Below, piece after piece: positions 8,422 through 16,597 of a DNA stretch of 64,000 bases; the stretch's first letter is position 1; each line of letters starts with the position of its first letter. A program made the position numbers and the translations under genes. Location: positions 248,001 through 312,000 of the forward strand of contig JALENN010000005.1 in NCBI GenBank assembly GCA_022767745.1, read 5' to 3'. A model generated the notes under the pieces. That model made no database searches. It saw only the letters and a program-made list of their open reading frames with translations, and was not told the origin of the DNA. Source of the DNA: Alistipes sp. (GTDB taxonomy: Bacteria > Bacteroidota > Bacteroidia > Bacteroidales > Rikenellaceae).

Positions 8422-10341
8422 ATGGATAAGAAAACTATCATTGGAGTGTTGCTCATGTCCTTTATTTTCGTGGGATATGTGATCTACAGCTCCAAGCAAC
8501 AGGCAAAATATCAGGAATATCTGGCACAGGTGGCCGAGCAGGAGGCAGCCGCCGCCGAGGCGGCCGAGCCCGAGGTGACGGCCGAGCCGACCCTCGGACA
8601 GGCCGACACCACGGCCGTGGTGGACCGCGATGTCGAGATCTTCGGCGCCACATTGGCCGCAGCACGCGACCGCGCGGCCGAGACGGTGACCATGTCGAAC
8701 GACTACCTCACGGTGGAGTTATCGACGCAGGGAGCCTCGATGCAGAAGGTGACGCTGGCCGAGTACACCAAGTATGCGCCCCGCGAGGAGCGTAACGAGA
8801 AGGTGGTGCTCTACGAGCCCGCGCCGTCGCACATGGCGCTGGAGTTCTTCATCCGCAAGGATCTGAACAACGTGCCGGTCAATACGTCGGAGTATGTATT
8901 CGAGAATATGGGTGTAACGCGCGGCGAGGGTTTCCAGAAGCTGGCGATGCGTCTGGAGGTGGCCCCCGGCTCGTACCTCGTTTACGAGTATGTGCTCTAT
9001 GACGACAAGACGCCATCGCGCGACTATATGGTCGACTTCGACATCAAGTTCGAGAACATGTCGCAGCTGATGGCCAACCAGTCGACGCTGAATCTCCTGT
9101 GGTCGGCTCGCACCTACCAGAATGAGCGCGGCTACCAGAACGAGAACCTCTATACGACGGTGTCGTACCGCCTGCCCGGCGAGGAGTCTATCGAGAGCCT
9201 CTCTACGGGTAACGGCCAGGAGCAGGAGGCCGTGCAGAACCCCGTCAACTGGGTTGCCTTCAAGCAGCAGTTCTTCTCGGAGGCGCTCATCGCCCGCAAC
9301 AACTTCAGCTATGCCGACGTGATGTATGTCACTGAGGCCGAGGGTTCGGGCTACATCAAGACCTTCACGGCGCGCATGGGCCTGCCGTACGATGCGCAGA
9401 CGGCGCAGTACGACATGTCGGTATACTGCGGCCCGAACAAGTATGCCGTGCTTTCGAACGTGGTTGACGAGGAGGGAAACAAGATCGCCATGGAGCGTCT
9501 GATCCCGCTGGGCGGCTGGCTCGTGGGCTGGATCAACCGCTGGATCGTGATCCCCGTGTTCGACTTCCTGAGCAAGTATATCGCCAGCTTCGGACTCATA
9601 ATACTTATACTGACGGTACTCATCAAGCTGCTGATCTTCCCGCTTACCTACCGCAGCTACCTGTCGACGGCCAAGATGCGTGTCATCAAGCCCGAGGTTG
9701 ATGCCCTGAACGAGAAGTACCCGCGTCAGGAGGATATGATGAAGAAGCAGCAGGCGATGATGGACCTCTACAAGAAGGCCGGCATCAACCCCCTCGGTGG
9801 ATGTATTCCGCTGCTTATCCAGCTGCCTATCCTGTGGGCCATGTTCCGCTTCTTCCCGGCAAGTATCGAGCTGCGCGGCGAGTCGTTCCTCTGGGCCGAC
9901 GACCTTTCGGCCTATGACAGCATCGTGACGCTGCCCTTCTCGATTCCGTGGTACGGCGACCATGTGAGCCTCTTCGCGCTGCTGATGTGCGCGGCTCTGG
10001 TTGGATTCTCGTACTTCAGCTACCAGCAGACGGCGTCGAGCCAGCCGCAGATGGCGGGCATGCGTTTCATGATGGTATATCTTATGCCCATCATGATGCT
10101 CTTCTTCTTCAACGGCTACGCGTCGGGTCTGTGCTACTACTACCTGCTTTCGCAGTTGATCACGATCGGCATCATGGCCGGTATCCGCCGCTTTGTCGAC
10201 GACGAGAAGATCCACGCCATGATCCGCCGCAACGCCGAGAAGCAGAAGAACAAGAAGAAGTCGAAGTTCCAGCTGCGCTATGAGGAGCTCATGCGTCAGC
10301 AGCAGGAGCAGTTGCGCCAGCAGCAGAAGGGACGCCGATAG
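8422..10341 (+). CDS. yidC: Membrane protein insertase YidC (long, Gram-negative type)
   Basis: Inserts and folds inner-membrane proteins, alone or with SecYEG. The 639 residues begin with an uncleaved anchor (about 4-22). A large periplasmic domain follows (about 25-370), then the conserved helices, including the hydrophobic region around 390-420 and GGCIPLLIQLPILWAMFRFF (about 457-477) with flanking loop KKQQAMMDLYKKAGINP. The C-terminus is a Lys/Arg/Gln-rich tail (about 605-639) that could contact the ribosome. The position after pyrG is not the classic rnpA-yidC context. A long hairpin ends the transcript. Confidence 0.97.
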   Translation: MDKKTIIGVLLMSFIFVGYVIYSSKQQAKYQEYLAQVAEQEAAAAEAAEPEVTAEPTLGQADTTAVVDRDVEIFGATLAAARDRAAETVTMSNDYLTVELSTQGASMQKVTLAEYTKYAPREERNEKVVLYEPAPSHMALEFFIRKDLNNVPVNTSEYVFENMGVTRGEGFQKLAMRLEVAPGSYLVYEYVLYDDKTPSRDYMVDFDIKFENMSQLMANQSTLNLLWSARTYQNERGYQNENLYTTVSYRLPGEESIESLSTGNGQEQEAVQNPVNWVAFKQQFFSEALIARNNFSYADVMYVTEAEGSGYIKTFTARMGLPYDAQTAQYDMSVYCGPNKYAVLSNVVDEEGNKIAMERLIPLGGWLVGWINRWIVIPVFDFLSKYIASFGLIILILTVLIKLLIFPLTYRSYLSTAKMRVIKPEVDALNEKYPRQEDMMKKQQAMMDLYKKAGINPLGGCIPLLIQLPILWAMFRFFPASIELRGESFLWADDLSAYDSIVTLPFSIPWYGDHVSLFALLMCAALVGFSYFSYQQTASSQPQMAGMRFMMVYLMPIMMLFFFNGYASGLCYYYLLSQLITIGIMAGIRRFVDDEKIHAMIRRNAEKQKNKKKSKFQLRYEELMRQQQEQLRQQQKGRR

Positions 10342-10390
10342 TGACACCTTGGGGCGTGTGCCGCGCGTGGCACCGCTGCAATAGATACGC

Positions 10391-10432
10391 GACGCGCACC
10401 GGAGGGCCTTGGGGCCGTATCCGGTGCGCGTC
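10391..10432. terminator. Bidirectional terminator between yidC and the aldo-keto reductase gene
   Basis: A perfect 13-bp inverted repeat (10391-10403 and 10420-10432) encloses a 16-base loop that can form a smaller GGCC stem. It sits between two convergent genes and is followed on the plus strand by CTTATTAT. It probably terminates both transcripts. Confidence 0.8.
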
Positions 10433-10453
10433 CTTATTATATATGTGTCGGAG

Positions 10454-11446
10454 CTATGCGACTATCTGCTCGATGCGCTCCAGCTCCTCGGCGGTGAGGG
10501 CGGGGGCGTCGAGTGCGCCGAGGCTCTGTTCGAGCTGTGCGGCGGAACTTGCCCCTACCAGTACGCTTGTGACGCGGCTGTCGCGCAGCACCCACTGCAG
10601 GGCCATCTGCGATAGGGCCTGCCCGCGCTCGGCGGCAAGGTCGTTGAGCGCGGCCACGCGGCGCAGCTTCTCGGGCGTGATGTCCTCGGGGCGGAGGCGT
10701 CCCGTGGGGCGTGCGGCGCGCGACCCGGCCGGTATGCCGTGGAGGTATTTGTCGGTGAGCAGTCCCTGTGCCAGCGGCGAGAAGGCTATCATGCCGATGC
10801 CCTGGCGTTCGAGCTCGGGCAGCAGGCGCGGCTCGGTCCAGCGGTCGAACATCGAGTAGCGGGCCTGATGGATCAGGCACGGGGTGCCGTTGCGGCGCAG
10901 TATCTCAGCGGCGCGGCGCGTGCGCTCGTCGTCGTAGTTCGAGATGCCGGCGTAGAGCGCCTTGCCGCGGCGTACGGCGTCGGAGAGGGCCTCCATCGTT
11001 TCCTCGAGCGGCGTCTCGGGATCGGGGCGGTGCGAGTAGAATATGTCGACGTAGTCGATGCCCATGCGCCGCAGGCTCTGGTCGAGCGAGGCAAGGAGGT
11101 ATTTGCGGCTGCCCCAGTTGCCGTAGGGGCCGGGCCACATGTCGTAGCCGGCTTTGGTCGAGATTATGATCTCGTCGCGGTAGCGGCCGAGACCGTCGCG
11201 CAGGATGCGGCCGAAGTTCTCCTCGGCCGAGCCGTAGACGGGGCCGTAGTTGTTGGCCAGGTCGAAGTGCGTGACGCCGCGGTCGAAGGCCGTGAAGGCG
11301 GTGTGGCTGTAGACGGCGTAGTCGTCGACGCTGCCGAAGTTGTGCCACAGGCCGAGCGACAGGCGCGGCAGCAGCAGTCCGCTGCGCCCGCAGCGGGCAT
11401 ATTGCATCGTGTCGTAACGCGATGGCGAGGCGGTGTAAGTATCCAT
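10454..11446 (-). CDS. Aldo-keto reductase, YghZ/L-glyceraldehyde-3-phosphate reductase type
   Basis: A 330-residue NADPH-dependent (beta/alpha)8 oxidoreductase of the cytoplasm. The family tetrad is visible: D62 and Y67 in FDLANNYG, K98 in IISTKAGYDMWPGPYG and the histidine in IFYSHRPD. The stretches STKAGYDMWPGPYG and SRKYLLASLDQSL closely match E. coli YghZ, which reduces L-glyceraldehyde 3-phosphate and methylglyoxal. That makes a detoxification role plausible, but the substrate cannot be proven from sequence. The gene is monocistronic, with a -7 element (minus strand, 11464-11471) 17 bp upstream, and converges on yidC. Confidence 0.92.
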   Translation of the reverse strand: MDTYTASPSRYDTMQYARCGRSGLLLPRLSLGLWHNFGSVDDYAVYSHTAFTAFDRGVTHFDLANNYGPVYGSAEENFGRILRDGLGRYRDEIIISTKAGYDMWPGPYGNWGSRKYLLASLDQSLRRMGIDYVDIFYSHRPDPETPLEETMEALSDAVRRGKALYAGISNYDDERTRRAAEILRRNGTPCLIHQARYSMFDRWTEPRLLPELERQGIGMIAFSPLAQGLLTDKYLHGIPAGSRAARPTGRLRPEDITPEKLRRVAALNDLAAERGQALSQMALQWVLRDSRVTSVLVGASSAAQLEQSLGALDAPALTAEELERIEQIVA

Positions 11447-11463
11447 TTTGCAGGGTGTTTTTA

Positions 11464-11471
11464 CAAATGTA
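11464..11471 (-). promoter_or_regulatory. Promoter -7 element of the aldo-keto reductase gene
   Basis: TACATTTG on the minus strand matches TAnnTTTG and lies 17 bp upstream of the start codon. No convincing -33 element is seen. Confidence 0.55.
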
Positions 11472-11566
11472 CGAAAATGGCGGGGGATAATAAACGTTCA
11501 TGCCCGTTTTTTGAAACGGGCTGCATGGCTGTTGCCGAAAAAATTACTTGTTTTTCGGGCGGAATG

Positions 11567-11597
11567 TTTGGAGGTAACAGAATTTTGCATACATTTG
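11567..11597 (+). promoter_or_regulatory. Promoter of the YtrA-type ABC transporter operon
   Basis: TTTG at 11567-11570, a 19-base spacer and TACATTTG at 11590-11597 give a full match to the Bacteroidetes housekeeping promoter. The predicted transcription start falls inside the inverted repeat 11600-11621. The leader to the first ATG is about 110 bases. Confidence 0.75.
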
Positions 11598-11599
11598 TA

Positions 11600-11621
11600 C
11601 TGTACTATTGATGTAGTACAG
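11600..11621 (+). promoter_or_regulatory. Perfect inverted repeat at the transcription start; probable GntR/YtrA operator
   Basis: Arms CTGTACTA and TAGTACAG are perfect 8-base inverted repeats separated by six bases. The site begins three bases after the -7 element, where a bound repressor would block RNA polymerase. The operon encodes a GntR-family YtrA-type regulator (13387-13779), which makes autorepression the simplest reading. Confidence 0.65.
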
Positions 11622-11715
11622 CACGGCGGGCTTCCGCCGCCGTCCGACGGAGCGTGACAGCGGGAACTGCGCGCGGCGGCCGCAGAGGCCGACGGGAAGG
11701 CAATAGAGTAACGAT

Positions 11716-12588
11716 ATGATTGAAATGTATGATTTGCATGCGGGATACGGCCGGAACCGGGCCGTCCTGCGGGGTCTCGGCGGCACGATCGCCGAAGGCC
11801 ATATCTACGGTCTGCTGGGTGCCAACGGCAGCGGCAAGACCACACTCATGAAGACATGGGCGGGGGCGCTGTATCCCGTATCGGGCCGTGTCGATGTCTT
11901 CGGAAGCCGTCCTGCGGACCGCAAGGCCGATTTCCTGGCCTCGACGGTCTATATGCCCGACGAGATATCGTTCCCGCCGCTCTCGGTCGCAGCGTTCGAG
12001 CGCATATACGGGCGTTTCCGTCCGCACTTCTCGCACGAGGAGTTCGACGGCTACCTTCACGAACTCGATTTTAGTTTCGGCGTGCGGCTCGACCGCCTTT
12101 CGACGGGTAACCGCAAGAAGTTCTTCATAGCCTTCGCTCTGGCGTGCAACCCTGAGCTGCTGTTGATGGACGAGCCGACGAACGGTCTTGACATCGAGTC
12201 GAAGAAGGCCTTCCGCCGCATACTTGCCTCGTTCGACACGACGGGGCGTGTCGTGGTGGTATCGACGCACCAGGTGGCCGACCTGAACAACCTTCTCTCG
12301 GCGGTGGTGGTGCTGCGCGACGGAGGCGTGGCCCTAAACGCCACCTTCGATGCCATAGCCGACAGGCTGACATTCGGCGGCGCGTCGGCCGACGATGCCA
12401 TCTATGCCGACGGGTTGCGGTCGATAAGCCTCAACCGCGACGGCGAATATACCGATGTGGACGTGGAGTCGCTCTATCACGCCATACACGAAAGCGAACG
12501 CATGCGTGCGTTCATCGCTGAGAATTTTCCGGAGCGCGGTACTGCAAAAATCGCGGACGAAGCCGCGGGAAAGGAGGGTGTATGTTAA
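11716..12588 (+). CDS. ABC transporter ATP-binding protein (YtrA-operon type)
   Basis: A 290-residue ATPase subunit. Walker A is GANGSGKTT (residues 35-43), the signature is a variant LSTGN rather than LSGGQ, Walker B is LLLMDEPTNGLD, and the H-loop is STH. It has the short family form used by exporters with one separate permease. The gene starts the operon and overlaps the permease gene by 7 bp. In Gram-positive bacteria the equivalent ABC/YtrA pairs respond to cell-wall antibiotics. The substrate here is unknown. Confidence 0.92.
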   Translation: MIEMYDLHAGYGRNRAVLRGLGGTIAEGHIYGLLGANGSGKTTLMKTWAGALYPVSGRVDVFGSRPADRKADFLASTVYMPDEISFPPLSVAAFERIYGRFRPHFSHEEFDGYLHELDFSFGVRLDRLSTGNRKKFFIAFALACNPELLLMDEPTNGLDIESKKAFRRILASFDTTGRVVVVSTHQVADLNNLLSAVVVLRDGGVALNATFDAIADRLTFGGASADDAIYADGLRSISLNRDGEYTDVDVESLYHAIHESERMRAFIAENFPERGTAKIADEAAGKEGVC

Positions 12589-13385
12589 GGAGCATCGTAT
12601 CTCTGGCGGCGCGCCATTGGCGCGAGTACTGGCTGCGCGAGGCGCTCTGCCTGCTGGCCGTTGCGGCGGTTACGGCGTTGCTCTATGCGGGCAACTTGTC
12701 TGATCTGGGGCCGGTATCTGCGGCAGTTGCGGCCAAACAGTTGGGCAATATACGATATGCTGTTGTCCTGCTGTGGATTGCGGTGACGGCTGTATACACC
12801 CTTGCTACCGCTTTCCGCGGCTACGGCGATGCCCGGCGCTGTTATGCCACGCTGCTGCTGCCGGCATGCAGCGGGGCGAAGTATGCGTGGGAGTGGCTGC
12901 GCACGATGGTCCTTTTCCCCGTGGCGACGTTGGCTCTGATATGGGCCGTCGATGCGCTTGCGGTCAGGTGGATGGTGTCGGAGCGGCCCTTGCTGGCGGA
13001 TATATCGGACACGGCCGGTCCGCTGTGGGACTTTGTTGCCGCCACGGGCGAGCCGCTGAACTATATACCATATAATATCTATCTTGTCGTGTGGTTCAAT
13101 GCGGCGGCCATGCTGGTGCGGTCGGGCCTGCGTCCGGCCGTGGCGGTGGCAACGGCGGTTGCGGCACTGGCTGTGGTGCTGACGTTCCAGTGGTCGTCGG
13201 ACCGGGCGACACTCTACCCCTTCGTGTGGGTGGGGATGGAATACGACTATGCCGTGACGTGGTCGATGCCCGTATCGTGGTGTTCGCGCATGGCGGGCTA
13301 TGCGATAAGCTATGTGTGGTATGCGGCGCTGCCGTTGGCGGTCTACGTGCTGTCGTACCTTAAATTCAAGGAGAGGGAGATATAA
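12582..13385 (+). CDS. ABC transporter permease-like membrane protein
   Basis: A 267-residue protein with about six hydrophobic segments (roughly 22-38, 58-76, 107-125, 163-180, 185-200, 240-258). It has no recognised enzymatic motif. It overlaps the ATPase gene by 7 bp and the regulator begins one base after its stop codon, so it is the membrane partner of that ATPase. The transported substrate cannot be inferred. Confidence 0.82.
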   Translation: MLRSIVSLAARHWREYWLREALCLLAVAAVTALLYAGNLSDLGPVSAAVAAKQLGNIRYAVVLLWIAVTAVYTLATAFRGYGDARRCYATLLLPACSGAKYAWEWLRTMVLFPVATLALIWAVDALAVRWMVSERPLLADISDTAGPLWDFVAATGEPLNYIPYNIYLVVWFNAAAMLVRSGLRPAVAVATAVAALAVVLTFQWSSDRATLYPFVWVGMEYDYAVTWSMPVSWCSRMAGYAISYVWYAALPLAVYVLSYLKFKEREI

Positions 13386-13386
13386 A

Positions 13387-13779
13387 GTGAAATTCTCAGA
13401 CAACAAACCCGTATTCCTGCAGATCAAGGTCTGGATCGAGGACCATATCCTGCGCGGAGAGTGGAGCGCCGGCACGCAGCTGCCGTCGGTGCGCGAGTTG
13501 AGCGTGCGGTTCGGCGTGAATGCCAACACCGTGGTACGAACCTACGAGCGGATGCTCTTCGACGGCTCGGTGCGGAGCGTGCGCGGCGTAGGGTTCTTCG
13601 TCGCCGACGATGCCCGTGACATGGTGGTGGCGCGCCGCCGCGAGGAGTTCTACTCGGAGACGCTGCCTGCATTCGTCGAGCAGATGGAGCTTCTGGGGGT
13701 CGGCATGCAGGAGGTGACGCGGGCGTATGATGAAAACATGAAAAACAGAAACAACGATGATACGAAAGACAAGCAATAG
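13387..13779 (+). CDS. GntR-family transcriptional regulator, YtrA subfamily
   Basis: A 130-residue regulator with an N-terminal winged-helix domain: QIKVWIEDHILRGEWSAG, then LPSVRELSVRFGVNANTVVRTY and GVGFFV. Only a short helical C-terminal tail of about 50 residues follows, which is the YtrA signature because larger GntR members carry an effector domain. The start is taken as GTG at 13387, immediately after the permease stop; an ATG at 13312 would lie inside the permease gene and add an unrelated 25 residues. It probably binds the inverted repeat at 11600-11621 and represses its own operon. Confidence 0.9.
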   Translation: MKFSDNKPVFLQIKVWIEDHILRGEWSAGTQLPSVRELSVRFGVNANTVVRTYERMLFDGSVRSVRGVGFFVADDARDMVVARRREEFYSETLPAFVEQMELLGVGMQEVTRAYDENMKNRNNDDTKDKQ

Positions 13780-14146
13780 ATTCGCGTTGGCGGTTGCGGC
13801 CGTCTTCGTGCTGCTGCCGGCGCTGTCGCTCACGGTGAACAGCGTGCGGGCGGAGAAGTGTACAGCGGAGGTGATGCCCCTCATGCGGCGCATATCGGAC
13901 AACGACATACACGTGGTGGAGCTCACGGGACGCAAGGCGTCGGCGGGGATGCTCTATGTTCAGAATGCGTGGCGCACGCTCAACCTGGTTGAATTGAACG
14001 TCATGCCCCGTGAGATGACGATCGCGGGCGACACGCTGCGCGTGGTGATCGACGACGATAGCGACGTCTATCAGGGACGCATCATACTGGCCAACCTTAA
14101 GTGCGTGATCCGCAACGGCGAGCCGACGATGCTGCGCGAACACTGA
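13757..14146 (+). CDS. Small exported or anchored protein of unknown function
   Basis: A 129-residue protein that I do not recognise. Residues 9-31 form a hydrophobic signal or anchor ending near VRA, so about 97 residues lie outside the cytoplasm. The mature part looks like a small beta-rich domain with two cysteines (about C35 and C115) that could form a disulfide. Its start overlaps the regulator's end by 23 bp, making it the fourth gene of the ABC operon and probably an accessory to the transporter. Confidence 0.75.
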   Translation: MIRKTSNRFALAVAAVFVLLPALSLTVNSVRAEKCTAEVMPLMRRISDNDIHVVELTGRKASAGMLYVQNAWRTLNLVELNVMPREMTIAGDTLRVVIDDDSDVYQGRIILANLKCVIRNGEPTMLREH

Positions 14147-14268
14147 CGCGCGCCTGTTTCCGAATTATTACCAACCTTCTTCCCGTCGTGCCGCGGTTTG
14201 CCGCATGCAGTTCCCGCTTTAGCCCGTCGAGATACGATTGAGAATGAAAACGTGTAAAAAATTCGGAT

Positions 14269-15285
14269 ATGGATCTTTTCAAGACTTTACGAAACCCGTG
14301 CCGCGGCGATGTGCTGCGTGTGGCGTTGGCCGCGGCTGGTGCGGCTCTTACCGTCGGGTGCGGACCTACGGCGCAGCCATCGATGGAGTGCGACCCGGCG
14401 GCGATGTATGCCACCATCACGACGCTGTGCTCCGATTCGCTGGCCGGCCGCCGCGCCGCCAGCGGCAACGACCTGCGAGCGGCACGCGTGCTGGCCGCCG
14501 AGTTGTGCGAGGCGGGGTGCGAACCGCTTTGGACGAAGGCTCTGGTGCCGTTCGGCATGGCCGGCGCGGCCTCGCGCCGCGGCATGGACAGGGTGCTGGC
14601 AGGTGAGTGGCGCGACAGCTCGTACAATGTGGTGATGACCGTACGCAGCCGCTTCCCGAATGCAGAAAAGGTGCTGCTCGGGGCGCATTACGACCATCTT
14701 GGGGCCTTCAAGGCCGACAAGGGCAGGAAACACAAGGCGGGAGACATGCTGCGCGGCGCCAACGACAACGCCTCGGGTACGGTCGCCGTGGTGGAGATAG
14801 CGCGCCGGCTGCAGCCCTATGCCGATGAGTTCAAGCGTGATCTTGTGGTGGCGCTCTTCGGTGCCGAGGAGATGGGGCTCATAGGCACGGGCTGTCTGGA
14901 ACGTATGTTGCGTGACAGCTCGGTGACGGTAGGGCATATGGTCAACCTCGAGATGCTGGGCCGCATGCGCGGCGATACGCTTCGCCTGCAGGGTGAGATG
15001 CTCTCGCCCGTGAGCCGTGTGGCGGAGGCGGTAGGTAATACCGATTCGCTCCGCATTGATCTGTCGACAGGTTTCTCGATAGGATCGGACCATTTCTCCT
15101 TTGCTTCGAAGATGATTCCCGTCTCGTTCTTCGTAACTACGGATATCTCTACGCTGCACACCGTGGACGACACGCCCGAGAGCCTCGACATGGAGGGCAT
15201 GCGGCGGGCCGTGAACTACATCACGCGTTATGTCTACACGCTGCTTACGATGGAGCGGCTTCCCGAATTGCGGGAGAAGATTTAA
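14269..15285 (+). CDS. M28-family zinc peptidase, lipoprotein
   Basis: A 338-residue peptidase with lipoprotein signal ending LTVGC (acylated C31), placing it in the cell envelope. Metal ligands of the M28 fold are visible: GAHYDHLG, GANDNASGT, the catalytic pair in GAEEMGL, the aspartate or glutamate region NLEMLGR, and the final histidine in TLHTVDDTPE. M28 members are aminopeptidases or glutaminyl cyclases; this one reads as an aminopeptidase, but a cyclase is not excluded. It stands alone 122 bp after the ABC operon and converges on the sulfatase-maturase pair. Confidence 0.9.
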   Translation: MDLFKTLRNPCRGDVLRVALAAAGAALTVGCGPTAQPSMECDPAAMYATITTLCSDSLAGRRAASGNDLRAARVLAAELCEAGCEPLWTKALVPFGMAGAASRRGMDRVLAGEWRDSSYNVVMTVRSRFPNAEKVLLGAHYDHLGAFKADKGRKHKAGDMLRGANDNASGTVAVVEIARRLQPYADEFKRDLVVALFGAEEMGLIGTGCLERMLRDSSVTVGHMVNLEMLGRMRGDTLRLQGEMLSPVSRVAEAVGNTDSLRIDLSTGFSIGSDHFSFASKMIPVSFFVTTDISTLHTVDDTPESLDMEGMRRAVNYITRYVYTLLTMERLPELREKI

Positions 15286-15290
15286 GTTGC

Positions 15291-15318
15291 GGGGCGCGGA
15301 CCACAAGGTTCGCGCCCC
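15291..15318. terminator. Terminator-like hairpin between M28 peptidase and maturase genes
   Basis: Ten-base arms (15291-15300 and 15309-15318, one G-T pair) with an eight-base loop lie between two convergent genes. They begin 5 bp after the peptidase stop codon. No strong T-run follows. Confidence 0.65.
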
Positions 15319-15324
15319 GTTGTG

Positions 15325-16587
15325 TTATTGCTTTCGCAGGGGTTGTCTTCTTGCCCAGGGCATGATGGCGGCGGGCGGCTGCTGCTTGAGCAGCAGGTGG
15401 CGCATGCGTTCCATGTAGGGCTGCGTATGGCGGAAGAAGAGTTTGTATCCCGCGCAGAGGGCGTTCAATCCCGCGTCGCCCGACTTCGAGGCGGCGAAGC
15501 GGTGTTTGGGGCACTCGCCGTGGCAGAGCAGGCGGTACTGGCAGCGGAGACACTCGCGCGGCAGCGAGTTGCGCTTGGCAAGGCCGAACTGCAGCTGTTT
15601 TTCGGAGCCGAAAATATCCCGCAGGGCGGCTTCTCCGATATTGCCCAGCAGGTATTCGGGATAGACGAAGTGGTCGCACGGGTAGACGTCGCCGTTGTGC
15701 TCGACGACGAGCGTCTCGCCGCATGTCTCGCACATCGAGCAGACGCCCGGCTGCACGTTCATGTAGTTGGCCAGCGTGGCGTCGAAGAGCTGCACGAAAC
15801 AGCGTCCGACATCCTCGCGCACCCATACGTCGAAGACGTCGCACATGAACTCGCCGAACTCCGTGGCCGAGACCGACCACGGTGCCGCGACGGCACCTGC
15901 GGTTTCGGGGGGTACAATGTGCGGGCGCGATGCCCCTTCCTCCATTATTACATGCTCCGATACGGGCAGGAACTGGATAAAGTCGGTCAGCGACCGCAGG
16001 AAACGGTACACCTCGGCGCCGCGTGCGGCCGAGCGCGAGTTTACGGTGGCGAGTATGTTGTACTCAACGCCGCTGCGGCGCATCATCTCCACGGCCGCCA
16101 CCACGCGGTCGAAGGTGCCCTCGCCGCGGCGGTCGCGGCGGAAGGCGTCGTGTATCTCCTGCGGGCCGTCGAGCGAGATGCCTATGAGGAAGTTGTTCGT
16201 GCGGAAGAGGTCGCACCAGCGCTCGTCGACAAGTGTGCCGTTTGTCTGCAGCGTGTTGACTATGCGCTTGCCTGCGGCGTAGCGCCGCTGCAGCTCCATG
16301 GCCTGCGAGAACCAGTCGATGCCCGCCAGCAGGGGCTCGCCCCCGTGCCATACGAAGGTGACCGTATCGGCGTCGGTGCCCTCGATGTATTGCTGCGTAT
16401 AGCGCTCGAGCAGGTCGTAGTCCATGCGGGGTTCGCGCCCGCCGTAGATGGAGGCCTTGTCGAGATAGTAGCAGTAGGCGCAGTCGAGGTTGCAGGACGA
16501 GCCTACGGGCTTGACCATTGTGCCGAAGATGCGGCGGGCGTGGCGCGCAGCCTCGCCGAAGGTGATGTATTCGCGGTTTGTGGCCAT
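15325..16587 (-). CDS. Anaerobic sulfatase-maturating enzyme (radical SAM)
   Basis: Oxidises the serine or cysteine of a sulfatase to formylglycine using S-adenosylmethionine and iron-sulfur clusters, without oxygen. The radical SAM motif CNLDCAYC supplies C32, C36 and C39. The C-terminal SPASM region (about 265-365) carries the additional cysteines, including CSMCETCG, DVYPCDHF, and ECLRCQYRLLCHGECPKHR. The 420-residue length fits the family. The gene begins 10 bp after the stop of the adjacent sulfatase, whose active-site residue is a serine, so enzyme and probable substrate are co-expressed. It may also mature other sulfatases in the genome. Confidence 0.95.
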   Translation of the reverse strand: MATNREYITFGEAARHARRIFGTMVKPVGSSCNLDCAYCYYLDKASIYGGREPRMDYDLLERYTQQYIEGTDADTVTFVWHGGEPLLAGIDWFSQAMELQRRYAAGKRIVNTLQTNGTLVDERWCDLFRTNNFLIGISLDGPQEIHDAFRRDRRGEGTFDRVVAAVEMMRRSGVEYNILATVNSRSAARGAEVYRFLRSLTDFIQFLPVSEHVIMEEGASRPHIVPPETAGAVAAPWSVSATEFGEFMCDVFDVWVREDVGRCFVQLFDATLANYMNVQPGVCSMCETCGETLVVEHNGDVYPCDHFVYPEYLLGNIGEAALRDIFGSEKQLQFGLAKRNSLPRECLRCQYRLLCHGECPKHRFAASKSGDAGLNALCAGYKLFFRHTQPYMERMRHLLLKQQPPAAIMPWARRQPLRKQ

Positions 16588-16597
16588 CGGTCGGGGG

